33,213 nt of DNA from an uncultured Collinsella sp. (GCA_902462065.1 CABQAK010000026.1:1-33213), one strand, 5' to 3'; positions 10,004 through 18,209 are shown, counted from the stretch's first letter. The notes: generated by a model not told the origin, from the letters alone. Numbers and translations: made by a program.

Positions 10004-10360
10004 GTGTCTGAGACCATTAACGGCAGCCTGAGCGTCTCGAACGACGTTATTGCCGATATTGCCGGTTATGCCGCGATGACGTGCTATGGCGTCGTCGGTA
10101 TGGCCGAGCAGCTCCAGGGCGCCGAGAGCGTGCGCCTGCTTGCCGGTCAGCGCCTCCGCAAGGGTGTGCTTGTCTCCGCCGACGAGGACGGCCTTACGGT
10201 CGACCTTCACGTCGTGCTCGAGAACGGCGTCAACATGAAGTCCGTCTGCCACAATCTTTCGAGCTCCGTTGCCTTCACTTTGCAGGAGATCGCCCAGATC
10301 GATCCCGCCAGCCTTAAGATCGGCATCCATATCGACGCGCTCAAGAGCCGTCTGAACTAG
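10004..10360 (+). CDS. Asp23/Gls24 family envelope stress protein (DUF322)
   Basis: This is a 118-residue protein of the Asp23/Gls24 family, small cytoplasmic proteins linked to envelope stress. It has the family pattern of an early Gly-Ser-Leu/Val strand (NGSLSVSNDVIADIAGYAA), then the middle CYGVVGMAE, then a beta strand LTVDLHVVLENGVNM and a late helix. The start is GTG 10004, behind AAGGAG (9992-9997) with a 6-nt spacer. An upstream ATG at 9953 is in frame but lacks this signal. The gene pairs with the next one exactly as yloU-yloV do in Bacillus, which supports the family call. The precise function is not known. Confidence 0.88.
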   Translation: MSETINGSLSVSNDVIADIAGYAAMTCYGVVGMAEQLQGAESVRLLAGQRLRKGVLVSADEDGLTVDLHVVLENGVNMKSVCHNLSSSVAFTLQEIAQIDPASLKIGIHIDALKSRLN

Positions 10361-10387
10361 CATCCGAAAACGGAGATTCAAATACCC

Positions 10388-12049
10388 ATGATTGCAAAGA
10401 CCATTCGCACCTGTTTTCCGATCGCTGCGGCTGCCGTTTCCGACAAGGCCGAGGAGATCAACAAGCTCAACGTCTTCCCCGTACCCGACGGCGATACCGG
10501 CACCAACATGTCGCTCACGCTCGCCTCGGTGACCAAGGAGCTCTCCGCCCTTCCCGCCGATGCCGACATGGAGGCCATCGCCGGCGCCATCACTCACGGC
10601 TCCCTCATGGGCGCCCGCGGTAACTCCGGCGTCATCACGTCGCAGATTCTGCGCGGCGTGGCCGAGGGCCTCGTCTCTGCCGATGAACCCATCACCTCCG
10701 CCAACATCGCTTATGCGTTCCGTCGTGCCGTCAAGGTCGCCTTCCAGGCCGTCCGCAAGCCCATCGAGGGCACGATCCTCACGGTACTGCGCGACGTCTC
10801 GACCAAGGCCGACGAGTGCGAAAAGAAGAAGTTCTCGGCCGAGGACGCGCTCGATGCCATCGTTGTCGAGGCCTACCAGTCTGTCGCCCGCACGCCCGAC
10901 CTGCTGCCGGTTCTGAAGGAGAACGGCGTGGTCGACTCCGGCGCCTTTGGCTTTGCCATCTTCCTGGAGAACTTTGTTGCCGCTGGGCTCGGCCGTAGCA
11001 CCGTTGTCGAGGATTTCTCCGCCACGTTTGATTCTGCCGGCTCTGCCCGCGATGCGGCCCTCGGTCGCGTTGAGATCGAGGCCAACGATGACTGGGAGGG
11101 CTCGGAGTTCCGCTACTGCAACGAGTTCCTCTTTAAGGCCGATGCCCCGTTTGACGAGGACGAGTGCCTTAAGTTCCTGGGCTCCATGGGCGACTGCGAG
11201 TTGCTCGTGGGTGCCTATCCCGACTACAAGATCCACGTGCACTCCAACACCCCCAACCTGGTGCTCGAGCACATGCTGCAGCTTGGTCAGATCTATGAGG
11301 TCTTTATCCACAACATGGAGATGGAGGCCCACGACCGTACCGCTAAGATCCACGAGGAACAGGAGAAGGCCGCCGAGCCCGCGAAGGCCCTGGGCTTTGT
11401 CGCCGTTGCCGCCGGTTCCGGTGAGGCCGACATCCTCAAGTCCCTCGGCGTCGACGTGATCGTCTCGGGTGGCCAGACCATGAACCCCTCGACCGCCGAC
11501 CTGTTGGGCGCCGTCGACCAGGTCAACGCGACCTCGGTCATCATCCTGCCCAATAACGGCAACATCCGCATGGCTGCCGATGCCGCAGCCTCTGCCTGCA
11601 CCGACAAGAAGGTCGCCGTCGTTCCCACCAAGACCGTCCCGCAGGCGTTCTCCGCGCTGTTCGCCGTCCTGCCCGATTCTGAGCTCGAGGACGCCGTTGC
11701 CGCCATGGTTGACGCCATCAGCGAGGTCCGCGATGGCGAGGTCACCCGCGCCGTGCGCGACTCCAGCGCCTCGGACGGCTCTCCGATTCACTCCGGTGAC
11801 GTCTTGGGCATCATCGCCGGCTCCATCGACGTGGTCGGTTCCGACGTGAAGCAGGTCACGCTCGACTGCATCAACCGCATGCAGGAGGAAGAGGAAGGCG
11901 ACGCGCTGACGATTCTGGCCGGCGAGGAGCTATCCGACGAGGCCTTCCAGGAGATCGTCGACGCCATCGAGGAGGCTCAGCCCGATCTGGAGATCGACGC
12001 CCATCGTGGCGAGCAGCCGCTCTATCCCGTGATCTTCTCGATCGAGTAG
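10388..12049 (+). CDS. DAK2-domain fatty acid kinase subunit, FakA/YloV-like
   Basis: The FakA/YloV family binds ATP with an N-terminal DhaL-like domain. In characterised members it phosphorylates fatty acids held by a FakB partner. The 553-residue protein has LNVFPVPDGDTGTNM (residues 27-41), with the Mg-binding aspartates of DhaL domains, then GARGNSGVITSQILRG. A central region follows (SGAFGFAIFLENF), then a C-terminal domain containing VSGGQTMNPST and ILPNNGNI, typical of the family's second half. ATG 10388 has GGAG at 10372-10375, with a long 12-nt spacer. No FakB (DegV) gene lies in this window. The fatty-acid role is inferred from the family and fits the nearby plsX, which uses acyl phosphate. 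Confidence 0.9.
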   Translation: MIAKTIRTCFPIAAAAVSDKAEEINKLNVFPVPDGDTGTNMSLTLASVTKELSALPADADMEAIAGAITHGSLMGARGNSGVITSQILRGVAEGLVSADEPITSANIAYAFRRAVKVAFQAVRKPIEGTILTVLRDVSTKADECEKKKFSAEDALDAIVVEAYQSVARTPDLLPVLKENGVVDSGAFGFAIFLENFVAAGLGRSTVVEDFSATFDSAGSARDAALGRVEIEANDDWEGSEFRYCNEFLFKADAPFDEDECLKFLGSMGDCELLVGAYPDYKIHVHSNTPNLVLEHMLQLGQIYEVFIHNMEMEAHDRTAKIHEEQEKAAEPAKALGFVAVAAGSGEADILKSLGVDVIVSGGQTMNPSTADLLGAVDQVNATSVIILPNNGNIRMAADAAASACTDKKVAVVPTKTVPQAFSALFAVLPDSELEDAVAAMVDAISEVRDGEVTRAVRDSSASDGSPIHSGDVLGIIAGSIDVVGSDVKQVTLDCINRMQEEEEGDALTILAGEELSDEAFQEIVDAIEEAQPDLEIDAHRGEQPLYPVIFSIE

Positions 12050-12058
12050 GCTCTGCCT

Positions 12059-14236
12059 ATGTCCGAGCTGTGCTCCGTGCCGCGCGTCTCGGAGCGCTTT
12101 GCCCAGAGCAATGCGCTCGACGAGGATATCGCGCGACTCAAATATGTTTCGGGTAAACGTGAGGAGGCCCTTCGCCGTCTGGGAATTCGGACGGTGGGGG
12201 ACCTCCTTCTCCATATCCCTCATCGATACCTGGACTTTACCCGTTCTTGGTCTATCGAGATGGCGCCCATCGGTACTGTGTGCACCATCATCGCCACGGT
12301 CGACCGTATCGTCCAAAAACAGCCGCGTCCGCGCATGCAGGTGACCGAGGTCTCACTCGTTGACGAGACGGGCGTGCTGCAGGTCGCCTTTTTCCGCCAG
12401 CCCTGGATTGCCCAGCAGCTTAAGCAGGGCGACCGCCTGGCCGTGATGGGCAAGGTTGAGTTTGCCTACGGTTTTAAGCAGATGGCCTCTCCGCACTTTG
12501 AAAAGCTCGAGGAAGGGCGTGCTGCGGGTACCATTTTGCCGGTCCATTATGTGAGTGACGGCGTGAGCCAGGCGTGGATGCGCCGCATCGTAAGCGGCGC
12601 GCTCGAGGTCGTCGGCAATCCCTTCGACCCGATTCCCGCACGCTTGCGCGTCAAGCGCCGCCTGATGAGCAATGCCCGCGCGCTTCGATCGATCCACTTT
12701 CCATCGAGTATGGCTGAGCGGGATATCGCGCGACGTCGCCTTGCTTATGAGGAGTGCCTTTACCTTCAGCTGGCGCTGCGCCTGCGCAACGATGGCGGCC
12801 TAGTCGATGTGGTGCCCTATGCCCACACCGCGGGCGAGCACCTGGCCGCACTCAAGCAAGCCCTGCCCTTTTCGCTGAGCGACGAGCAGGAGGTCGCGTT
12901 CCAAGATATCCTGCGCGATATGTGCGATGGCGGGCGTGTGATGAACCGCCTGCTGCTGGGCGATGTCGGTACCGGTAAGACCGCCGTTGCCGCCTGCGCG
13001 CTGGCTGTGGCTGCTGATAGCGGCACGCAGGCCTGTGTTATGGCGCCCACGGGCGTGCTGGCGCGCCAATATGCCGATAAGACCGGCCCTCTGCTCTCTC
13101 AGGCCGGCATGTCCTGGGCGCTTCTGACGGGTGCCACGCCGGCCGCAGAGCGCGAGCGCATCCATGCACAGCTGGAATCGGGCGAGATTGACGTGCTCTT
13201 TGGCACCCATGCGGTGCTTTCGGATGACGTTGCGTTCAAGCATCTGTCGCTTGTCGTCATCGACGAGCAGCACCGGTTTGGCGTCGGCCAACGTAACGCC
13301 CTACGCGCGAAGGGCCCCGGTGCCGATCTGCTCGTTATGACGGCAACGCCAATCCCGCGTACGCTGGCGCTTTCGGTCTACGGCGATCTGGACACGAGTA
13401 TCATCCGCCATCGGCCCGTCCCTGGCGCTGGCGTGACGACACGCGTGCTCACCGAGTCGAGCCGCGACCTCGCCTATGGCGCCATCCGCGAGGCACATGC
13501 AAAGGGCCAGCAGGCCTACGTGATTTGCCCACTTGTGGAGCCGAGTGATTCGGCCGATGAGCTGGAAGACGTACCTGGTATCGCCCGCGACGACGAGGGC
13601 CGCGTGACGGTCCCCGTGCCGCTGCACGATACGGCAACCGAGCTCGATCGCCTGCGTCTGGCGTTGCCGGGTCTTGTCATCGAGCGCCTTCACGGCCGCA
13701 TGCCGGCGGGGGAGAAGGATCGTGTGATCGACGCCTTTAAGCGTGGCGAGATCGACGTGCTCGTCTCGACTACGGTGGTCGAGGTGGGCGTCGACGTGCC
13801 TAACGCCACCGTCATGGTCATCGAGAACGGCGAGCGCTTTGGGTTGGCTGCGCTGCACCAGCTGCGCGGTCGCGTGGGCCGTGGCAGCGTGTCGGGCACG
13901 TGCCTGGTCATGACGCACTCCAAGGGCAACGGTGGCGCTTCGGCAGCGCAAGATCGCCTGCAATCGCTCGAAAAAACCTCTGATGGCTTTACACTCGCCC
14001 AGATGGACCTGCGCCTGCGCCATGAGGGCGAAATCCTGGGGTACCGCCAGCACGGCGGTGTGACCCTGCGCTTTGTCGACCTGGATGCCGACGAGGAGCT
14101 GATCGAGTGGGCCCATTTGGACGCGGTCGAGCTCTTGCGGTATGCTTGTAGACTTGACTCCGTGGCGACGCGCCCCCTGCGCGACGCGGTCGCCATGCGT
14201 TATCGACATATTTTTAAGGAGGTCAGCGGAGGATGA
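12059..14236 (+). CDS. recG: ATP-dependent DNA helicase RecG
   Basis: RecG is a branch-migration helicase that reverses stalled replication forks and processes recombination intermediates. The 725-residue protein starts with the wedge/OB region (RLGIRTVGDLLLHIPHRYLDF). Superfamily 2 motifs follow: Walker A GDVGTGKT (Lys307), DEQH box (residues 402-405), motif III VMTATPIPRTLAL, and motifs V-VI VEVGVDVPNATVMVIENGER and QLRGRVGRG. The RecG-specific C-terminal helical hairpin region is present. Start ATG 12059 lies 9 nt after the fakA-like stop, and the stop overlaps the rsmD start by 4 nt (ATGA). A strong Shine-Dalgarno for rsmD (AAGGAGGT, 14216-14223) lies within the last recG codons. Confidence 0.95.
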   Translation: MSELCSVPRVSERFAQSNALDEDIARLKYVSGKREEALRRLGIRTVGDLLLHIPHRYLDFTRSWSIEMAPIGTVCTIIATVDRIVQKQPRPRMQVTEVSLVDETGVLQVAFFRQPWIAQQLKQGDRLAVMGKVEFAYGFKQMASPHFEKLEEGRAAGTILPVHYVSDGVSQAWMRRIVSGALEVVGNPFDPIPARLRVKRRLMSNARALRSIHFPSSMAERDIARRRLAYEECLYLQLALRLRNDGGLVDVVPYAHTAGEHLAALKQALPFSLSDEQEVAFQDILRDMCDGGRVMNRLLLGDVGTGKTAVAACALAVAADSGTQACVMAPTGVLARQYADKTGPLLSQAGMSWALLTGATPAAERERIHAQLESGEIDVLFGTHAVLSDDVAFKHLSLVVIDEQHRFGVGQRNALRAKGPGADLLVMTATPIPRTLALSVYGDLDTSIIRHRPVPGAGVTTRVLTESSRDLAYGAIREAHAKGQQAYVICPLVEPSDSADELEDVPGIARDDEGRVTVPVPLHDTATELDRLRLALPGLVIERLHGRMPAGEKDRVIDAFKRGEIDVLVSTTVVEVGVDVPNATVMVIENGERFGLAALHQLRGRVGRGSVSGTCLVMTHSKGNGGASAAQDRLQSLEKTSDGFTLAQMDLRLRHEGEILGYRQHGGVTLRFVDLDADEELIEWAHLDAVELLRYACRLDSVATRPLRDAVAMRYRHIFKEVSGG

Positions 14237-14889
14237 GAATCATCGGCGGCGAATGGCGCGGTCGTAAGATCGAGGAGCCCCGTGGTCGCGATGTCACCCG
14301 CCCCACGACTGATCGCGTACGCGAGGCGTGCGCATCTATGGTCATGTCGGTATTCGACTTCGATCTGGACGAGGTCCGCGTGCTGGACGCCTTTGGCGGC
14401 TCCGGTGCCTTAGGGTTAGAGATGCTCTCTCGTGGGGCCCGCTCGCTCACGACGTTTGAGATCGATCGCAACGCCGCGCGGCTCATTACCAAGAATATCG
14501 AGTCGCTCTGCCGCGACCGTGCGCGTTGGCGCGTGGTCACGGGCGACATGCTGGCGAGTGCCTCGCGCGGTCGTGTACCGGGCGGCCCCTTTGATCTGGT
14601 CCTGCTCGACCCGCCCTATGCTTTTGGTGCCGAGCCGGTCGAGGAACTGCTGCAGAACCTGGCCCAGCAGGGTTTACTTGCACCTGGCGCTTACGCCTTG
14701 TTTGAGCATGCCGCTGCCGATGCGGGCGCGCATCCGGCAGGCTTTGAGACTGTACGTGAGAAGCGCTACGGCATTACCTCGGTTGACCTGCTTCGTTGGG
14801 TCGGCGATAACGATGGCGAGGGCGATAACGCCGGCACCGATGCTGACAACAACGATGCCACGACGTTTCAGGAGGATGCTCATGAGTGA
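14233..14889 (+). CDS. rsmD: 16S rRNA (guanine(966)-N(2))-methyltransferase RsmD
   Basis: RsmD methylates G966 of 16S rRNA with S-adenosylmethionine. The 218-residue protein starts MRIIGGEWRGRKI and has the family block TRPTTDRVREA. The SAM-binding motif VLDAFGGSGALGLE follows, then the N6/N2-methylase catalytic motif DPPY (residues 126-129). The last 25 or so residues form an acidic, Asn-rich tail that most family members lack. ATG 14233 overlaps the recG stop and has a perfect AAGGAGGT 9 nt upstream. The 3' end overlaps coaD by 8 nt. The rsmD-coaD pair is widely conserved. Confidence 0.94.
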   Translation: MRIIGGEWRGRKIEEPRGRDVTRPTTDRVREACASMVMSVFDFDLDEVRVLDAFGGSGALGLEMLSRGARSLTTFEIDRNAARLITKNIESLCRDRARWRVVTGDMLASASRGRVPGGPFDLVLLDPPYAFGAEPVEELLQNLAQQGLLAPGAYALFEHAAADAGAHPAGFETVREKRYGITSVDLLRWVGDNDGEGDNAGTDADNNDATTFQEDAHE

Positions 14890-15379
14890 CACCATCAACC
14901 GCGTGATCGTCCCGGGCACCTTTGATCCCATCACGTTTGGCCATATCGATGTGATCCGCCGCGCCCGCCGCATCTTTCCCAGCGTGATCGTCGCTGTTGC
15001 CGAGTCGCAGGGTAAAAACGGTGTGGGCACCACGTTTACGCTCGATGAGCGCGTGGCGCTGGCCCGCGAGGCGCTTGGTGATATCGACGGCGTCGAGGTC
15101 CTGCCCTTTACCGGCCTCTTGGTCGACTTCGCTCGCGAGCAGGGGGCGGGGGCTGTGGTCAAGGGCCTGCGCGCCATGACCGACTTTGAGTACGAGCTGC
15201 AGCAGGCCGACCTCAACTATCGCTTGGATAACGAGCTGGAGTCCATCTTTGTCATGAGCGCGCCGCAGTACGGCTATATCTCGAGCTCGGTTGTTCGCCA
15301 GATCGCCTCGCTCGGTAGTGACGTATCGACGTTTGTCCCGCCCAACGTGGCCGAAGCGCTCAAACATCGCTTTTCGTGA
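14882..15379 (+). CDS. coaD: Phosphopantetheine adenylyltransferase CoaD
   Basis: CoaD transfers AMP to 4'-phosphopantetheine, the penultimate step of coenzyme A synthesis. The 165-residue protein has GTFDPITFGH (residues 12-21), the T/HxGH nucleotidyltransferase motif, then VKGLRAMTDFEYELQQA. The late ISSSVVRQIA (from residue 133) is the second ATP-binding signature. Length and motifs are typical. The ATG lies in the last 8 nt of rsmD, so the frame is read through translational coupling. CoA made here supplies the phosphopantetheine arm of the ACP encoded downstream. Confidence 0.95.
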   Translation: MSDTINRVIVPGTFDPITFGHIDVIRRARRIFPSVIVAVAESQGKNGVGTTFTLDERVALAREALGDIDGVEVLPFTGLLVDFAREQGAGAVVKGLRAMTDFEYELQQADLNYRLDNELESIFVMSAPQYGYISSSVVRQIASLGSDVSTFVPPNVAEALKHRFS

Positions 15380-15406
15380 CGTTTCTTATTGCCTGGTGGC
15401 ATGTGG

Positions 15407-15412
15407 TAAACT
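15407..15412 (+). promoter_or_regulatory. Possible -10 element upstream of the DivIVA-like gene
   Basis: GTGGTAAACT contains a -10-like TAAACT 36 nt before the start codon, in the 68-nt gap after coaD. No convincing -35 is visible, so this is tentative. Confidence 0.3.
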
Positions 15413-15447
15413 AGCACGATGATATGTTACCTATGAAAGGAGACCGG

Positions 15448-15945
15448 ATGCCGGGCGAGAATTTTCCTGGCGATAGGATCGTCAGCTTGGTCGATGAGCT
15501 CGAAGGGCTGATCGAGGAAGCCAAGCCGCCTTTCGGCAAGAACGCTCAGTTCAAGGTCATCGACGCCGACGTGTTCTTCAACATCCTCGACGAGATCCGC
15601 ATGAGCTATCCCGAGGAGTGGCAGAAGTCCCGCCGTATCCTTAAGGAGCGCGAGGAGCTCATGGCTTCCGCCGCCGCTCAGGCCGATTCCATCATCGCTG
15701 ACGCTCAGCAGCAGGCCCTCACCATTGCCGGTGAGCAGGAGATCGTCCGCCTTGCGCAGCAGCAGGCCGACGACATCCGCGATCGTGCCCAGCAGTACGA
15801 GCGCGAGACGCGTTATGCTGCCGAGGACTATGCAGAGCAGGTCTTTACGCACCTGGAGGAGAACCTCAAGAGCCTGACCGGCACCGTTACCCGTTGCCGT
15901 CAGCAGCTCAACGAGGGTGCCGCCCAACAGAATGGTCAGTGGTAA
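15448..15945 (+). CDS. DivIVA/SepIVA-like coiled-coil protein
   Basis: This 165-residue protein is rich in Glu, Gln, Ala and Arg. The N-terminal part contains RIVSLVDELEGLIEEAK and VIDADVFFNILDEIRMSYPE. The last two thirds (from EEWQKSRRILKEREELM) look like one long coiled coil with many Gln-Gln-Ala repeats. There are no catalytic motifs, signal peptide or membrane segments. A protein of this build next to DUF177 and close to rnc recalls SepIVA of mycobacteria, a DivIVA-related septation factor. That relation is an inference from layout and coiled coil. ATG 15448 is preferred because AAAGGAG (15437-15442) precedes it by 5 nt. In-frame ATGs at 15424 and 15433 lie before that signal. Confidence 0.75.
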   Translation: MPGENFPGDRIVSLVDELEGLIEEAKPPFGKNAQFKVIDADVFFNILDEIRMSYPEEWQKSRRILKEREELMASAAAQADSIIADAQQQALTIAGEQEIVRLAQQQADDIRDRAQQYERETRYAAEDYAEQVFTHLEENLKSLTGTVTRCRQQLNEGAAQQNGQW

Positions 15946-16499
15946 TGGCTGAGTTCCCGAGCGTTACCGTCGATCTTTCCGAGCAGCTCGAGTTTCCTGG
16001 AGATTCGTATCCGCTGACCGGTAAGGTCGATGTCGCCACCTACACGGTGGGCGAGAAGGAGTACCAGCTTCAGGACGGCATCGACTACGACGTTGTCTTT
16101 ACCAATGCCGGTACCGGTGTCTTGCTCACGGGCATGGTCCGCGCGCACGCCACCGGCGAGTGCGACCGTTGCCTGGAGCCCGCCTCGTTTGATATCGCCG
16201 GCGAGATCGAGGAGTTCTACCTCTTTGAGGAGCCCGAGGATCCCGAGGCCTACGAGGACGGCTACGAGCTCCTGGGTGAGGACCGTCTCGTCGATCTGGG
16301 TGAGCCCATCAATGACGCGGTCGTTATGGACACCCCGTTTGTGGTGCTCTGCAAGCCCGATTGCCGCGGTCTGTGCCCCACTTGCGGCTGCAATCTCAAC
16401 GTCGAGCAATGCGATTGCGCCGCCCAGGCAGAGGCAGAATGGGCCGCTGCCACGGAAAATCCATTTGCAGCATTGAAGAATCTCAAGCTTGATGAGTAA
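15945..16499 (+). CDS. DUF177 (YceD-family) protein, cysteine-rich
   Basis: DUF177 proteins occur next to rpmF in most bacteria and have been linked to 23S rRNA or ribosome assembly. Their reaction is not established. The 184-residue protein has the family core GECDRCLEP and an acidic middle (FEEPEDPEAYEDGYE). A C-terminal cysteine cluster follows, CKPDCRGLCPTCGCNLN with QCDC, which may bind zinc. The ATG overlaps the previous stop by one base (TAATG). The gene lies 64 nt upstream of rpmF, as expected for the family. Confidence 0.9.
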   Translation: MAEFPSVTVDLSEQLEFPGDSYPLTGKVDVATYTVGEKEYQLQDGIDYDVVFTNAGTGVLLTGMVRAHATGECDRCLEPASFDIAGEIEEFYLFEEPEDPEAYEDGYELLGEDRLVDLGEPINDAVVMDTPFVVLCKPDCRGLCPTCGCNLNVEQCDCAAQAEAEWAAATENPFAALKNLKLDE

Positions 16500-16563
16500 A
16501 ACTGTGGTAGTATCGCTACTTGCGCGTAATCGCCACACTGGATAGTTCATAAGGAAGGTCACT

Positions 16564-16743
16564 ATGCCCGTACCTAAACAAAAGCAGGGTCGTATCCGCA
16601 CTCACACCCGTCGTTCCGCCAACATGAAGATCTCGGCTGCGGCTCAGTCCACGTGCCCTCGTTGCGGCGCTGTCAAGCTTCCGCACCACGTGTGCCCCAG
16701 CTGCGGTTTCTACAAGGACCGCGAGGTTATCGTTACCGAGTAA
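16564..16743 (+). CDS. rpmF: 50S ribosomal protein L32
   Basis: L32 is a small zinc-ribbon protein of the large ribosomal subunit. The 59-residue product starts MPVPKQKQGRIRTHTRRSAN and has a complete Cys4 ribbon: Cys31 and Cys34 (CPRC), Cys44 and Cys47 (CPSC). This makes it the zinc-binding form. AAGGAAGG (16551-16558) precedes the ATG by 5 nt. A -10-like TAGTAT (16508-16513) after the DUF177 stop may give it a separate promoter. A terminator follows 40 nt after the stop. Confidence 0.96.
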   Translation: MPVPKQKQGRIRTHTRRSANMKISAAAQSTCPRCGAVKLPHHVCPSCGFYKDREVIVTE

Positions 16744-16783
16744 CGGTATACTCTGGATGCGATGCCGTTCCAAATGGAACCAC

Positions 16784-16814
16784 AATGGCCGGCTCAATGA
16801 GTCGGCCATTTTTG
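16784..16814 (+). terminator. Terminator after rpmF
   Basis: A 12-bp stem starting AATGGCCG (one G-T pair), closed by an AAT loop and followed by TTTT, lies between rpmF and plsX. Confidence 0.85.
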
Positions 16815-16830
16815 TATAAGGAGCATGTAT

Positions 16831-17850
16831 ATGAGTAACGTTCGCGTTTGTGTAGACGTTGTGGGCGGAGACGAGAAACCTCAGGTTGTTCTCGATGGTA
16901 TCGAGGCTGCACTTGCTGCCGATCCCGATATCGAGGTCTTGGCAGCTGGCCCCGCCGAAATCGTCAATCCCTTTGCCGCTTCCCATGCGCGCGTCGAGGC
17001 CCTGGAGGCACCCGACGTTATCGCCATGGATGACGATCCCATTCGCGCCGTGATGACTAAGCGCAAGTCCTCGATTGTGCTTTCTTGCCGCGCCATTAAG
17101 AAGGGCAACGCGGACGCGTTTTTCTCTGCCGGCTCCACCGGCGCCATGGCCGCCGCTGCCACCGCCTACGTGACGCCGTTTAGGTATCAGGCCGAAGGCA
17201 AGAAGCAGCCGGTGCGCCCCTGTCTGACCAATGCGCTGCCCAATCGCGCCGGCGGTCTGACGGTGCTGTGCGATATGGGCGCCAACCCCGATGTCGAGGT
17301 CGATGACATGGTACGTTTTGCCCAGATGGGTAGCGCCTATGCCCGTGTCGTCCTGGGCATCGAGCATCCCCGCGTGGGTCTGCTTGCCAACGGCACCGAG
17401 GACGAGAAGGGCTCCAACTTTACCAAGGCCTGCTTCCCGGCCATGAAAGCCGCCGTTCCCGGCTTTGTTGGTAACTGCGAGGGAACGGACATCACCTCGG
17501 GTAACTTCGATGTCGTCGTTGCCGATGGTATGTCGGGCAATATTGCGCTCAAGGCCACCGAGGGCGCTGCCAAGTTTTTGCTGCAGGAGCTCAAGGGCGC
17601 CTTTATGGCTTCGCTCGGCACCAAGATTGCCGCGCTGCTCATCAAAAAGCAGATGCGCGAGATTAAGGCCAAGCTTTCGGGCGACGCCAAGGGCGGCGCG
17701 ATTCTTTTGGGCCTGCGCGGCGTGGTCCTGATCGGCCATGGCGCCACCTCGGTCGAGGCTGTCAAAAACGGTACGCTCGCGGCGGCCGAAGCCGTGCGCG
17801 CCGGGCTGGTCGAGAATGTCGCCAACTCTATGGACGGTATCGTTTTATAA
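16831..17850 (+). CDS. plsX: Phosphate acyltransferase PlsX
   Basis: PlsX makes acyl phosphate from acyl-ACP, the first step of the PlsX/PlsY route to phosphatidic acid, on the inner face of the membrane. The 339-residue protein begins with the family pattern VCVDVVGGDEKP and contains DAFFSAGSTGAMAA, CDMGANPDVE and the C-terminal VVVADGMSGNIALKATEG. Of two close in-frame ATGs, 16831 has a 7-nt spacer from AAGGAG (16818-16823), while 16825 has only 1 nt, so 16831 is preferred. The gene starts a new transcription unit after the rpmF terminator. fabD and fabG, which often follow plsX, are absent here. Confidence 0.94.
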   Translation: MSNVRVCVDVVGGDEKPQVVLDGIEAALAADPDIEVLAAGPAEIVNPFAASHARVEALEAPDVIAMDDDPIRAVMTKRKSSIVLSCRAIKKGNADAFFSAGSTGAMAAAATAYVTPFRYQAEGKKQPVRPCLTNALPNRAGGLTVLCDMGANPDVEVDDMVRFAQMGSAYARVVLGIEHPRVGLLANGTEDEKGSNFTKACFPAMKAAVPGFVGNCEGTDITSGNFDVVVADGMSGNIALKATEGAAKFLLQELKGAFMASLGTKIAALLIKKQMREIKAKLSGDAKGGAILLGLRGVVLIGHGATSVEAVKNGTLAAAEAVRAGLVENVANSMDGIVL

Positions 17851-17887
17851 CAGCGGCGTTATGCGCCTCGGGGCGCACGTCGTGGGG

Positions 17888-17893
17888 TAGAAT
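17888..17893 (+). promoter_or_regulatory. Possible -10 element upstream of acpP
   Basis: GGGGTAGAAT contains TAGAAT 70 nt before the acpP start and directly upstream of the palindrome at 17907. The -35 is not clear. If used, transcription would start just before the hairpin. Confidence 0.35.
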
Positions 17894-17906
17894 CAGAACC
17901 GTGTCT

Positions 17907-17934
17907 TGGTACCGCCCGGGCGGTACCATTTTTT
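17907..17934 (+). terminator. Perfect 22-bp palindrome plus T6 between plsX and acpP
   Basis: The sequence runs TGGTACCGCCC and then its exact reverse complement, followed by six T. It is placed as a terminator for plsX, 56 nt after its stop. It also lies just downstream of a possible promoter for acpP, so it could act as an attenuator or operator instead. Confidence 0.7.
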
Positions 17935-17963
17935 GGTATTCATGCACTATGAGAGGAAGCGCT

Positions 17964-18206
17964 ATGGACCGCTCCGAAATCTTCGACAAGATCGCCGAGG
18001 TCGCTGCTGACGTTCTGGGCGTCGATGTTGCCGAAATTAGCGATGAGACCACCTTTGACGACCTCGATGCCAACTCGCTCGAGCGCCTGCAGCTGGTTAC
18101 GGCTATCGAGGACGAGTTCAACCTCGAGATCGATGACGAGACCCTGCTCTCGCTCAACTCTGTCGCCGACGCCGTCGACGCTATCGAAAACGCCAGGGAG
18201 GCCTAG
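17964..18206 (+). CDS. acpP: Acyl carrier protein
   Basis: ACP carries the growing acyl chain on a phosphopantetheine arm during fatty acid synthesis and supplies acyl groups to PlsX. The 80-residue acidic protein has the four-helix ACP layout and the attachment motif at DLDANSLERLQL, with Ser38 as the modified residue. The usual Asp before this Ser (DSL) is Asn here (NSL), which is unusual. ATG 17964 follows AGAGGAAG (17952-17959). An in-frame ATG at 17949 precedes that signal and is rejected. The next gene, rnc, follows 3 nt after the stop. Confidence 0.93.
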   Translation: MDRSEIFDKIAEVAADVLGVDVAEISDETTFDDLDANSLERLQLVTAIEDEFNLEIDDETLLSLNSVADAVDAIENAREA

Positions 18207-18209
18207 GTC

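Noticed and set aside
9827..11791. 654-codon minus-strand open frame opposite the asp23 and fakA-like genes
   Set aside because: It is a GC-rich antisense shadow. The + strand has clear domain motifs and ribosome-binding sites, and the minus frame has no recognisable domains.
16755..16780. Small hairpin GTTCCA/TGGAAC after rpmF
   Set aside because: The stem is only 6 bp with a 2-nt loop, and the strong terminator just downstream explains the region.
17901..17934. T-box riboswitch, suggested by the TGGTACCGCC sequence before acpP
   Set aside because: T-box leaders need roughly 200 nt with stem I and a specifier loop, but plsX coding sequence ends only 56 nt upstream. acpP is also not a typical T-box target, and the sequence is simply a symmetric hairpin with a T-run.
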